A stretch of DNA of 64,000 bases from Catonia carolina (Eukaryota; Arthropoda; Insecta; Hemiptera; Achilidae). Location: positions 59,189,001 through 59,253,000 of the forward strand of contig JAQMRL010000006.1 in assembly GCA_035578175.1 (NCBI GenBank), read 5' to 3'. Below the pieces are notes generated by a model. That model ran no database searches. It worked only from the letters and a program-made list of their open reading frames with translations, and was not told the DNA's origin. The position numbers were made by a program, and so were the translations under genes. Positions 21,780-32,499 of the stretch are shown piece by piece (the first letter of the stretch is position 1; each line of letters opens with the position of its first letter).

Positions 21780-22710
21780 CGCTCCCCGAATACCATTTTC
21801 TTTGCTGTCTATTAATCAGTAAACAAATAGACAAATAGATTGTATGCTAAGACTGTGTAATTGTTCAAAAAGTTTTAATTTAATTTTTAAAACTGTTATT
21901 TTACAAATCAATAAGGTATACTAAGATAATGAAAAATGTTTGGCTTACCTGTAGAATCATTTTATTTAATGTTGAAATTTGATATGAAGATGCTGTTCAG
22001 TGAACTCTTTGTTAATCTTTACGATTCCATTTTTTAATTTTTTTTATTAATTCATTTACACTTTCAAAGTTTTTAATAATTTATTTCATTTGATTTTTTT
22101 CATTTCTGTAAACTGCATTGTTTCATGTTCATCATCACAAGCATTTTTGTTAAAGTAGATTCATTTAACATTTTATTATATTATTCTCTGGTCAAATTTA
22201 ACTCTCTTTGTCTTACATATCCTTTTATTAACTTTGTAATATAATTATTTTTTACAGTTTTTCCATGTTTATTGACACTTGAAATCCAAAACGATGGTTA
22301 ATAGGACCTGCATTAGACCCTTTGATGTATGCAGCCACTACTAAAAGTAAAATAATGTTGAAGTGAAATGAATAGGACTATTGAAAGGAAAAAGCGACGG
22401 TATGAGAAAGGAACTTGGCGCATATGATGATGTAAAATAGTAAGATCGCGTGGAAAGTTTTAGACGGATTAAGAGGTAAGGAATTAAGGTGTAACACCGT
22501 TTGCTGAGAGTAGCAAATGAAGAAAGAAGTAAATAATAATGAAGAGTCCTGCATTTTATTAATAAAGAAAGAGAACCTTTTAAGGCTATAGAAACAAGAA
22601 AATTGCAATATCTCAATCATGTAATGCAATGAGAACGATTTCCTCAAATTAATTAAATAGGATAACATATCGAGGAAAAAATTGTGAAGATAATGAGCTC
22701 CATGGCTGAA
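21780..22710. other. AT-rich DNA without recognisable feature
   Basis: Two overlapping minus-strand open stretches at 22341-22668 have no recognisable motif and low complexity. Nothing else is seen. Confidence 0.45.
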
Positions 22711-22716
22711 GAACTT

Positions 22717-23135
22717 AACCTTTCACGGACTATTGACGGATATATCTCTCAAAGAAAACTTTCTTACAGGCTGTTTTGTCTATAAACCACTTCAATTTTT
22801 CTTAATTGTGGTAATGTGTAAATATTCCAAAAAAATTTGCACCTTCAGAAGTTGGGTTGACAACACGCCCGCCAGTGTTTCCTGGCGGCTATGAGCTCCG
22901 TGTTCAATAACTGATCTGGAACACGGAGCTCATGTGTTTCCTTTATTTCTTAATAATTACGTGTGTTACGTTCGTCTAATATAATATTAATATTTATTTA
23001 AAAAATATTTTAACTTGTAGATTTGTTTTTCCTTTTAATTCTAATTCAACACACAAATAATTTCTTTTAGTCAATTCTATATAACTGGTCGGATATATCC
23101 GCATAATTCATGATAATCAGGACAGATAAATCCGC
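22717..23135. mobile_element. Possible TTAA-type element remnant with two hairpins
   Basis: TTAA at 22717-22720 is followed by CCTTTCACGGACTATTGACG and GATATATC, and CGGATATATCCGCATA recurs near 23093 and 23130. Subterminal repeats next to a TTAA are seen in piggyBac-like elements. Two perfect hairpins lie inside (22869-22888 and 22891-22933). No matching right end is found. Confidence 0.3.
22869..22933. repeat. Two adjacent perfect hairpins
   Basis: The first hairpin pairs CCGCCAG with CTGGCGG around a 6-base loop (22869-22888). The second pairs ATGAGCTCCGTGTTC (22891-22905) with GAACACGGAGCTCAT (22919-22933). Both are GC-rich against an AT-rich background. Confidence 0.85.
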
Positions 23136-23139
23136 ATAC

Positions 23140-23815
23140 AATATTATTGAATAAAAGTAAAGAGAAACATGTGATGAAATTTTCTTGAGTTTTGAGCCTT
23201 TAAAAACAGTTTTCTAACCAGGAAAACATTTTTTGCCCCAACTCATAAATTAAATGCGTTTGTGACATGAAACTAATTCCATCCACGATGGTTTACGAGA
23301 ATGGTACAGCTGCTGTGCTCTAGATCTTTTCTAAGCAGCGATGTATTGAGGAAAAGAGAAACCCCAAAAAGAATATGTAGGAAATGAACCAAAGGTTCTG
23401 ACAAATTGGATTAAATTCGAAGTAGTGGAAATCTAAGGAGTTTCGGGTAGGCCTTAATAGCGATGGGAAGTTAGCTCCAGAATAGTTACACAAAAGGAAT
23501 AATTTGACCGATTAAATTGAACATAGTACAATTTAAAAGAGGGATAAAATAAAGATGAAGAATAAGGTTTCAAATTTGGTTCTATTTTTTCTTCTTAAGT
23601 GCAATTAATGTAATGTTCATTAGTTGGTTTAACACAACATATTACTGTAAGAATAGTAACGATTTACTTTAGTTTTAAAGTAAATTTATTCGAGTAGTTT
23701 ATTTAACACACACTCTTAAAACACTACTGATCACTGTTAGCTTCAACCACTTTTTTCTGTTATTTGTGTAAAAAAATAAACTACCTTAATCACTCATTAC
23801 CCAATTCCAATTACC
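23140..23815. other. AT-rich DNA without recognisable feature
   Basis: Nothing is recognised in this stretch. Confidence 0.5.
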
Positions 23816-23819
23816 CACT

Positions 23820-23836
23820 TACACACGCACACACAC

Positions 23837-23877
<41 letters not shown>
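23820..23877 (+). repeat. (CA)n microsatellite, interrupted
   Basis: Dinucleotide repeat with ACAT interruptions. Confidence 0.95.
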
Positions 23878-23879
<2 letters not shown>

Positions 23880-24127
23880 AACACAGACATACACCACAAT
23901 ACGAATTTAGGAATAATAATGAATTCCTTGCAACAAAGTGATTTGTAAAGTGAAATGTTCTTGGTTAATTGTTTCTTTAACATCAAATCCTTTTGTTTTT
24001 TTGTTGTTTTTGTTTCAAGTAACTTATAGATTTATCGTATTATTCCATAAAATAATAGGATACACATGTGATACTTTATATAATTGATCTTTAATTCATA
24101 GGGAAAACTGACAAAATTTTTTTTTTT

Positions 24128-24482
24128 TAGATTGGTCTAGTGGTAAAGTCATCGCCGCGAGTCAGCTGTTTAACAGATAATTTTTGGAATCCGGTGGTTC
24201 AAATACTAGTAGAGATAAGTTACTTTTATAAGGATTTGAATACTTGACTTCCATTTGGGGTTTAATTGTCCATACTTTCAAATAAATGGTCGGCCTGAGT
24301 CTGTACAAGACTACACTTCATACTTTATTATATTCTATTGTAATCTTCTATTATTACAGACTGAATCTGTATAAAACTACATCTCATTTACATGTCATAC
24401 ACAACATCTTCATCTGATTGAGTCATAACATTACTTATTATTTTTAGACTTTACAGATTTCAACGTACAAATATTAAAGAAT
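24128..24482 (+). mobile_element. SINE-A with internal duplication
   Basis: The head TTGGTCTAGTGGTAAAGTCA is A-box-like and GGTTCAAATACTAG is B-box-like. The body carries GGTCGGCCTGAGTCTGTACA, and a diverged second copy, GACTGAATCTGTATAAAACT, follows about 65 bp later. This copy therefore has an internal tandem duplication. The end CAACGTACAAATATTAAAGA fits the family 3' end. Confidence 0.75.
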
Positions 24483-24489
24483 GATTTTT

Positions 24490-25255
24490 TTTCAAAATTG
24501 TCTATATATAAAAGGGTTTATTTTCAAATACCTATAAAATTTAAAAATTTAATTAAAAAAAACGTAGGTGAAATTCATTAGGAGTTTCTTCTTTAATTCA
24601 TTCGAACTTGCGAACTCAAACTGACTTGTTTTTAAGACTTTTTCAAAACCATTTAAGTAAACGTTACTTTCAATTCGCCAATTTGAATGACCTGAGAAAC
24701 AAAACCATTTTAGAATATGTTTTTAGGTTCGTCAGTTTTAATTTATCCAAACCAACATTCTGAAGTTTTATTTTTTATTTTAATTATTATAAACAAAAAT
24801 ATTGATAAGAACCACCAGAACGTGTTTAATTTTTATTATTAATCAAAAATCTTTATCTTTCTCGAAACTACCATAGCTTCATCTATATAAGGAAGCACAC
24901 CGTTTTGGAGTTCATTCATTAATATCTGCCATTAAGTAAGTGTGTTATATACATACTTCGTACGAGGAAGTCTACGAAGAGATCCAGCGTATATTGTAGG
25001 CGCATATAATTGTTATTAACTTTGTAAGAAGGACTTAGTTTAAGTAAGTAGAAAATAATCTTGTAGTTGCTTAAAGTTCATGATAATTATCAATTTATTG
25101 TAATTAGTTGGTTATTTATTAAAAGTATTTCTATTGTAATAATTGTAGTTTATAGTGATAATTGAATATTTGTTTGTGATTTTAAACGATAGTGTGTTAA
25201 TTACTTAATGTATCCAGATCCCGAAATGGACCTTAGAAATAAGTGTCACAATATT
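24490..25255. other. AT-rich DNA without recognisable feature
   Basis: Nothing is recognised in this stretch. Confidence 0.5.
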
Positions 25256-25257
25256 TT

Positions 25258-25556
25258 TTTTATCCCTAATATCTGCACATTGTAATCTTCCGACGACTCA
25301 ATGAGATGAAGATGATGTGTATGACATGTAAATGAAGTATAGTTTTGAACAGACTCAGGCCGATCATTCCTGAGAGAGTATGGTTAGTTGAACCCCAACC
25401 ACCAAATTAAACTGGTAACCCGTGTCCTAGTATTCAAATCCGTATGACAGAAACTACCTTTAATGTGACTTGAACCACGGAACCTTCGTCTTTAAAAAAC
25501 AGATGTTTAACAGCTGACTCGCGGCGACGACTTTACACTAGACCAACTCGGTGGGT
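25258..25556 (-). mobile_element. SINE-A, near full-length
   Basis: Read on the minus strand it begins at ACCCACCGAGTTGGTCTAGT, with the AACAGCTGT core and a B-box-like GGTTCAAGTCACAT, and ends ATTGTAATCT...ATATTAGGGATA. Point mutations are scattered. It lies about 1 kb from, and opposite in orientation to, the copy at 24128. Confidence 0.8.
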
Positions 25557-25830
25557 TTTTTATTTATTTTTTTATTTAGCTGACAACCACCCAATTTGAT
25601 CGCTGCTTATCACTGTGTTTTTTGAAGTGATTCACCATGAATAAATTGAACAGGGGTATCCAGTAGAATTTGTTCAGAAATGAACGTCCGCTGGTCATCA
25701 TACAAAGTCGCTTGCCCTACCAGTGTTGCTTAACAAATAATAGCGACTTTCTATCAAGCTGACTGACTGGGCTGGCCCAAAGGTCTTTTCTCATATTAGA
25801 AACGAAATATGAAAGAAATTTTTTAAATTT

Positions 25831-25907
25831 CTATAATCTATGATTATGAAAAATATGAAAAAAATTTTTAAATTAATTTCATATTTTTTCATAATCACAG
25901 ATTATAG
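25831..25907. repeat. 77-bp AT-rich palindrome
   Basis: CTATAATCTATGATTATGAA is mirrored by TTCATAATCACAGATTATAG, and AATATGAAA by TTTCATATT, around a central AAATTTTTAAATTAA. Confidence 0.85.
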
Positions 25908-26372
25908 TAATACATTACCTAGAATCATTTATAATTATTTTCTTTTCTTCATTACGTGATATTTCTTCTTAAATCTTCTTAATATTTGTTTTCTTCTTTT
26001 AAATATAGCATGTATAAATAACTTTAAAAAATTTGTGACGTCTTTTAAACAATGTGCAAAAATACTTATTCATATATCAGCATTTATTTCTTTTGAATTA
26101 TTATTGTCAACGTTAATTTTGTATGACAATTTGTTGTATACCTAATAAATTATTTTATCCTTTCAAATTTAAATGCACAAATATACAAAATTGTTTCTGT
26201 AATATGCCCTTTTATCATTTATCATATTTTTAAATTAGTTATTCGTTATTTTATCCCACCACTGTATTATAAATATCTTAACGTATGTAATTAAATAGAT
26301 ATGTAAATTCTTATACTACATAGTAAACTAAAAAAATTGATTTTTATTCAATATTTTATTAAGGATTTTGAC

Positions 26373-26868
26373 TTGTACGGACGCCTTTCTGGACTAAAAT
26401 AAAAAAAAAACTTGTGTAAATGCTAATTCAATTTCAGTTGGTTGAAAAAATAAATACACCACCTTACAAGGTATATATAACATCAGCATTTTATTACTAG
26501 CCCAATTTAATTTTTCCTAAATCATTTGGACCAGTTTTTGAATCAAAGTAAATATCTGGAAATATTTTGATAACAAATTTAAAATTGCTAGTAAATTTAT
26601 TGCAGAAAAGGATTAAGTCCAAAACATTTCTAATAACCTACTGAATTTTTCAACGTATTGCAAAAATTGATAAAGTTATTATCAGAACTAGGCCTACTTC
26701 CTTCAAAATTCAAAGAAAAAACTAAAACAATTTTCAATTAAGATTGAACATAAATTGTAAACATCTAGTAATTTTAAATAAATTTAATAAATGAAAAATA
26801 TACGAATATTAACCTATAATTTAATTATAATATATTTTATGATAAATTAATTTTTGGCGTCCGTACAA
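26373..26868. mobile_element. Possible miniature element with 13-bp inverted ends
   Basis: TTGTACGGACGCC (26373-26385) and its exact inverse GGCGTCCGTACAA (26856-26868) bound about 496 bp of AT-rich DNA. Similarity does not extend further inward, and no target duplication is visible. It could be a miniature inverted-repeat element or coincidence. Confidence 0.3.
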
Positions 26869-27309
26869 AAGCTTATTTCATATATTCATGAAATTGTAAA
26901 ATTAAGTAAGCTACTTTTAACTGGCCAGTTAATGCAACAATAATTTAAATTTCTTTATAGAAAATTAACATTACAACTAAAGTTTTCATTTCTCTTTAAA
27001 CGCTTTATTTACGACTATAAAAATTATACAACTAGTAAATTCGAAGATGATAATTGTGTTAAAATGATATTATTGGCATAAGAGGGGTAAGACCCTTCTA
27101 GAAGCCTCCCCAAGAATTGTTATAAAAAATCTTCTCAATTTTAATGAAATTTGTTTAATTAAATTAGCAGGTCTATAGGTGTTTTAGGGGTATTCCGGGA
27201 TTCTCAGATAGATGTAAGATGGAAAGCGAACGCACAAATAGGTTGTGTTTTTGTCTTGTTTTAAAAGCGTTTGTTCAGGTGTTCGAAGGAATTTTGAACG
27301 AAAAGTATT

Positions 27310-27490
27310 TGAAAAATCTGGTTTGAAACACTCACACGTCTTTCTCTTGCCAATGCAAATTAACGAACAATATAACCCAATATTACTTATAAAACATTAG
27401 ACATAAACAAAAAACTAACCTCAAAAAACAAAACCTAATTTTAATCATGAGTGAATGATGCAAAATGAAAACCAACCTTAGTTTGGCTTA
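27310..27490 (-). repeat. Repeat-D 3' end fragment
   Basis: The minus strand reads TTTTCATTTTGCATCATTCA, TCATGATTAAAATTAGG, GCATTGGCAAGAGAAAGACG and TGTGAGTGTTTCAAACCAGA, ending TTTTT. These match the ends of the copies at 29760, 39290 and 56960. Confidence 0.75.
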
Positions 27491-27744
27491 ATAATACGGA
27501 AAATCACTCTTTCTTGCTAAATTAGGCCTCTAGAGAAAAATACTGGAAATAAAATTTAAAGATCTTTTAATTTGCTATAAATTTTATTATAGCCTATACA
27601 ATAAATTCAAATTGTTCCAATAAAAATTCTTTTAATAAAACTAAAATTGTTTTAAGTAAAAATATGCGGAAGTAAATGTATTTTTAAGCGAACAAGCAGG
27701 ATTGGCCCAAAAACAGATTTTATACCCACTCTAATATCCCGTCA

Positions 27745-28345
27745 GTGGTATACTTTAAAATAAATTTATTTTTCAGTAATTTTATGTCTAAACAAGCCTT
27801 ATCATGGGATACAAAAATCAGGCACTATCAGACGTTGGTAAGACCGGAAGCACTGTATGGAACAGAAACAATTAAAATTATGATGAAAGGGAGTGTCAAT
27901 AAAAAAACGATCATAGAAAGTAAAGTAGTTCGAAACATCCTAGGGCCTAAATAGGAAGAAGACAATTACAATAGACCCATTCGTACAAAGAGATATACAA
28001 CAAATCTGAAAACATAATCCATGTAATGAGAAAAAGGAGACTGGTATTTTACGGACATATGGCAAGAATGAACGATAGCAGATGACCAAAACATTTTTAA
28101 TAGTACAATAACTCTCAAAACCAAACCACCATAATTCACAGTAACTTTCAATGACCTTAAAGATGAAAACATCGACACCGAATAGGGAAGTTTTTAGAAT
28201 AAAAACCAGGGAGTGTTCATTGGGGGAGAGAATGAAAAAATAGAGGTGAATCCCATAACATTGAACAACTTAAGAAGGAAAGATCCGAAAAAAAATTAAT
28301 AAATTGTTGGAGAAAAAGAAACGTGAGCAAAACATGAAGTAATTA
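27745..28345 (+). mobile_element. LINE-A C-terminal domain, decayed
   Basis: KQALSWDTKIRHYQTLVRPE, then ALYGTETIKIM, then KTIIESKVVRNILGPK, then NIIHVMRKRRLVFYGHMARM and NDSR occur in order, with a frameshift after GPK. The series 'y.tLvrP..lYG.Et', 'R.IlGp' and 'kRRL.fYGH.aRM' is the domain after the reverse transcriptase in a family of non-LTR retrotransposons. DLKDEN and GEWKNR-like tail pieces follow out of frame. This is the best copy of the middle part of LINE-A. It is inactive. Confidence 0.75.
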
Positions 28346-28564
28346 AAATATACATTTGGTGTGTTATCGCTAAAGGGCTATTGGGAGAACCATTAATTTA
28401 TTTTCGTTTTGTCAATAACAAACTACATTAATGAACACTAGATTAATGTGTAAAGATCATATTATTTGTTTTTTTTTTCATTGTTTGTCGAATACTTTGA
28501 TCGTTGTACTCATTATTTTATGGTTTCAAACAGAGAATTTTTTTTAAATAGATAAAATTTTAAG

Positions 28565-28665
28565 GGTATCCTCGTAGCTCTGCTTACTCCAACGCGGAAG
28601 ATCCCGAATTTGATTACCGGCTAAAATCCAGAAATTATAACAAGTTACGACTTCCCAATTTCATA
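28565..28665 (+). mobile_element. tRNA-like SINE head, diverged
   Basis: TCCTCGTAGCTCTGCTTACT and CCCGAATTTGATTACCGG are diverged A-box- and B-box-like sequences about 35 bases apart. It is probably an old tRNA-derived SINE and its family is not assigned. Confidence 0.35.
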
Positions 28666-28734
28666 TCTTAATTGATATTTTTAAATAATCAATACATGTG
28701 ACTTAAAAATAAACTTAAAAAAATATTAATGAGT

Positions 28735-29765
28735 AATTTTTACTTTCTCTTGCCTATATGAATATTGGGACGGAAAGTAGGCTATTTTTTCATGTCGATT
28801 TTTTGAAATCGAGTTTTCACCGGATATACATTTTTACAGACCACTTGAACCCAAAAAACATGTTTTAGCGGTTAGTCTGTGTGTGCGTGTGAACAAATTA
28901 TCTCAGGAACGGAACATCGTGCGAAGTTGAAGTTTAAAACTAAAGTTAGGTACCATTAGAGAAACCGACACCAATATTTTCATCAAAATTGGTCAACCGA
29001 AATAGTAGTTTATTCATGTTATTTTTCACTTTTTAGGTAGGCGACATGTATGCTAAAATTCTTAAGGAAGGCTGTGCTCTCGTAGAAAGAAATTGTTTTT
29101 TTAAGATTGCAGCCTTAAAATTCAGTTTAGGACAAAAGTGTATAGTAATAAAAAATTTCTATTTCATATAATGAATTAATACAATAATTTCACTAACCTT
29201 CTTTTTAAACTGCGTCACCTTTATTTTAATTTTACTTACACGTGTTTCGGTGGATCCACCATCATCAGAGTAAATAACATATAATTGAAACTAAAAACAT
29301 TATTTATTAAAAATCTATAGAAGATGATACATCTTCAGTCACTTGTAATAAAAAATGTAGAAAATTTAAAAACCTCCAATTTTTAATTCAAAAATTTTTT
29401 TTATAACACTTAGTTTAGCGGTAATTAGTGATTTTCTGTTTTTTATGAAAATCTGAAAAAAGTGGATTCTTTAAGATATCGGTCGTAGTAGTCTATGTAT
29501 TTTATGACAAAAGCGTATACAATCAAATTTATAGGGAATTAAAGATCTACAACTTTTTTCGAGCATTTTTCTCTACACAACCTAGTTTAGCGTGAAGGAG
29601 TGATTTTTCGTATTTTTAAGTCAAACTGAGGTTAATTTTCATTTTGCATCATTCACTCATGATTAAAATTAAGTTATCTTTTTTTGAGGTTAGTTTTTTC
29701 TTTATTTCTAATGTTTTATTACTATTGTTCGGTTTTTGCATTGGCAAGAAAAAGCTATTTCTTGT
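28735..29765 (+). repeat. Repeat-D, full-length copy 1 (interrupted)
   Basis: Starts TTTTTACTTTCTCTTGCCTA and ends near GCATTGGCAAGAAAAAG. Shared landmarks are AAATCGAGTTTTCACCGGAT, GGAACATCGT, ATTGGTCAACCG and two related internal units beginning AAGATTGCAGCCTTAAAA and AAGATATCGGTCGTAG. No coding capacity is seen. It is interrupted at 29157-29344 by a 188-bp insertion. The near-inverse ends (CTTTCTCTTGCC / GGCAAGAGAAAG) hint at a DNA element, but the right one is about 40 bp from the family 3' edge. Confidence 0.8.
29157..29344 (-). mobile_element. 188-bp insertion with hammerhead-like core, copy 2
   Basis: A 12-bp exact target duplication, GTAATAAAAAAT, flanks it at 29145-29156 and 29345-29356. 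The uninterrupted Repeat-D at 38860 lacks the insert. On the minus strand it carries CTGATGA (29268-29262), a 13-base segment with the perfect hairpin GGTG-GATC-CACC, then GAAA (29248-29245) and CACGTGTAAGT. Core and order match a hammerhead ribozyme catalytic centre, but position 10.1 would be an unpaired U, which is unusual. The minus 3' end is TTATATGAAATAGAA. A 5'-truncated Penelope-like or retrozyme-like retroelement is the best guess. Confidence 0.65.
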
Positions 29766-29769
29766 TTAA

Positions 29770-30595
29770 TTGAATTTCATAATTTCGTTAAAAATTACAT
29801 GGTTTCTTAATATCAAACTCAAAAATATCTTATGTAATTTACTATTAGAAATTTAAATAAAATTTCCCAAAAAATAAATTTGAAATTCATTATCTTTAAT
29901 GTTATAAATTTTTTAATAAAGTAAATAAAACCGCGCCGTATCTCATAATCTCGGTGTATAATATATTAAAGGATAGCACATCTAGATGTAATTCACCAGC
30001 CTCTTAAATCTATCTACCTAGATGACTATTATTATTAGGTTTGGTTCACCCAACCTATAATACTTTAATTCATATGTAAATTATAATCAATATAAACCTG
30101 TTGTATTCTCTAGCTGCTATTATTACTATTATCCGGAATACATTTCATTCATGATTCGTCAACTCATTCATTAAACGTTCTTAAAGAACTAACATTCATT
30201 TTATTTGAAAAATACTCAACAATTTTGTCGAAATATTATAGATATAAAACTTTTGTATAATTTATTTTCTTTTTAGCTTTTATTTTTTTAATCGAAAACT
30301 GTTTTGAGTAGTATTAAAAATATTTTATTAAAGTTTTCCCGTTTGTAAATTATATTCACAAGATAAATGTACCGTAATAATAATATTATAATAAAAATGA
30401 ATTTCGGCTTCCTTTTGATTCTTCTTCTAAATTTTTTTAAAAAATTATAAATTTAATTCCAAACAAAAGTTTAATTTATTTTGAACTATAGTACGTAAAA
30501 TGAAATATGAATTCAGTCTTTGGAACTGCATGTCTCACCAAGTAAAAAATATAAAAATTAAAAAAAAAGTGAAATTTTATTCCCTAATTAACTAA
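29770..30595. other. AT-rich DNA without recognisable feature
   Basis: Nothing is recognised in this stretch. Confidence 0.5.
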
Positions 30596-30597
30596 AT

Positions 30598-30995
30598 TGC
30601 CCATAACAGACAGGAAAAGTTTTAAATTATTTACACTCAATCTGTTCGTTGCAGGGCTAAAATAAATAGTTCTGTTTATTATCACAGGTCAGCCAATTAT
30701 ATGACTGAATCATTTAAGAACAGGAGAGGTAGAGGTGTAAAAGACACTAATCAGAGTTATCTTCTCTGAAAGTAATGAATTTCATTTAACAGCCAGACCC
30801 TGTGGTGAATGAAGTGAAGGTATCATTTGCAGAGTGGAAAATATGTGCTTTTCAGAGGGCCCGGCATGCTAATAAGCGTACTTTTCCACTCAGTGAGGAA
30901 GGCATGGTAAACCACCTCACTCCTCGTTTTAACTAGCAAAACCTCAACAGGTTCAAACCAGCCTTTCGGCTGATGACCTATACAACACAACAATT
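30598..30995 (+). mobile_element. SINE-B, full-length
   Basis: Runs from GCCCATAACAGACAGG to the family 3' hairpin CAGCCTTTCGGCTG and TGATGACCTATACAACAC. Internal landmarks are TTAAGAACAGGAGAGGTAGA, CAGCCAGACCCTGTGGTGAA and CCACCTCACTCCTCG. It is non-coding. The B-box-like GGTTCAAACC sits just before the 3' hairpin. Confidence 0.85.
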
Positions 30996-30999
30996 AACT

Positions 31000-31625
31000 A
31001 AAGGGTACAGCGTTCGTTTTAACTCGTTATGTACATCAGGATCGAAAAAACTATATTTTTTTTATAAAAATCTAATTCCTACACTTTTTGTACTAAAAGA
31101 CTGAATTTTAGCTGTTATTAATTAGAAAATGCAGGAAAACACCTCCAAAATGCCGTATTTTTCCTCTTAAAATTTATCGTGCTACATGTTCTAAAAAGTG
31201 GGTACAAATTCTAGGAAAGGCTCTAGAAAATGCCTAATTCACTTCCGTGTTTCGTAATTAATACGAATAAAATAAGAAAAAACTAAGCTTTAAAAAAACC
31301 GCACCTGATTTTTTTTTATTTGGTGAGATACGCGGTTCCAAAAACAGGCTTCCTGTTTCATTTTACATACTATAGTCATGGTGTCTATGATATGTGAGGG
31401 CTAGTTCCTAGCCACAAAGGGTTGCATTAAAGATAAAGTTTATTTCACTCCATATTTTAATTTTGCTATGAATAATGATAAAAAATTTACACCTCTTGCA
31501 GAAGGTGCTGAAATAATATGTCATGTTTGAAGGTAGTAACCCCGTTTCTATTCTAAGAGGCCAGTCCGTATCTGTATTGTATGTGTGAGCGTAACTGGTT
31601 TCAATAACAGGGATCTCTAGACAAT
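31000..31625. other. AT-rich DNA without recognisable feature
   Basis: Nothing is recognised in this stretch. Confidence 0.5.
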
Positions 31626-31628
31626 ATT

Positions 31629-31885
31629 TTTAATCCCTACTTTGTGTTCGCTATAATCTGTTCAAAGAAGATGAAGTGTAGTCTTTTACAGATTCAGACC
31701 CACCTTTACTGAGGAAGTATGGTTAATTAAACCCCAAATATTAACGTACATCGGTAACTATTGCCTAGTATTTAAATTCGTATAAAAGTGTCTAGGATTT
31801 GATCTTTGAAACTTTTGTCTCTGAAAATCAGCCGTTAAACAGCTGATTCGTGGTGATGACATTACCACTAGATCAACTAGATGGA
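31629..31885 (-). mobile_element. SINE-A, diverged copy
   Basis: Minus-strand order: CCATCTAGTTGATCTAGTGG (A-box region), CACGAATCAGCTGTTTAACG, a decayed B box, TATACGAATTTAAATACTAG, and GGGATTAAAAA at the end. A deletion of about 70 bases in the 3' half shortens it. Confidence 0.7.
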
Positions 31886-31954
31886 TTCCCAAATAAATAA
31901 ACTTTATTACCTCGTAAAATATTATACGTTGTATGTGACAAGTCAAATAATTAA

Positions 31955-32405
31955 TTAATTAAGTAAAATTATCTTCCGCAAGATAATGGAACGAAAAATA
32001 ATCGACTGAAAATTAGATTACGAGGTTGAGAACTGTACAAGAAAAATGAAATATTAAAATGAAGACTAAAATTTTACGAATAACTCCATAGAATGGATGA
32101 CAACCAGTTGATAAAACAAATTTTCAAGTCACTATACAATAGACCTAAGGTGTCATAAAATAGTTTAGAGAAATTATTAAGGGTATTGAGAAAACCGGAA
32201 TAAGCCGAGACAACTTAATGAATCGAACCAAATTCAGACAAATAATTACGGAGTTTAAGGGCTTCCATGAAGAGAAAAAATAGAATACTAAGTGAACAGA
32301 AGAAAGGAGAAAAACCTACAGTGAGCGAATACTGGGAATGTGGGCTGCAAAATTCATCCAGAACCATGTATAGTAAACTCACGTGGTCTAAAATTGGCCA
32401 AAAAA
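31955..32405 (+). mobile_element. LINE-A C-terminal tail
   Basis: IIFRKIMERKIID, then KFY...LHRMDDNQLIKQIFKS, then NNLMNRTKFRQIITEFKGF and HEEKK appear in order over several frames. This is the same series as the minus copy at 2225-2765, and DNQLIKQIFKSLYN adds a segment lost there. It ends beside a CA microsatellite. Inactive. Confidence 0.7.
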
Positions 32406-32424
32406 TAATCAATCGCATACATCG

Positions 32425-32427
<3 letters not shown>

Positions 32428-32488
<61 letters not shown>
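32428..32488 (+). repeat. (CA)n microsatellite, 61 bp uninterrupted
   Basis: Pure dinucleotide repeat. It creates long artificial open frames (Thr-His and Val-Cys repeats) on both strands, which are not genes. Confidence 0.97.
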
Positions 32489-32491
<3 letters not shown>

Positions 32492-32499
32492 TTTATCAT

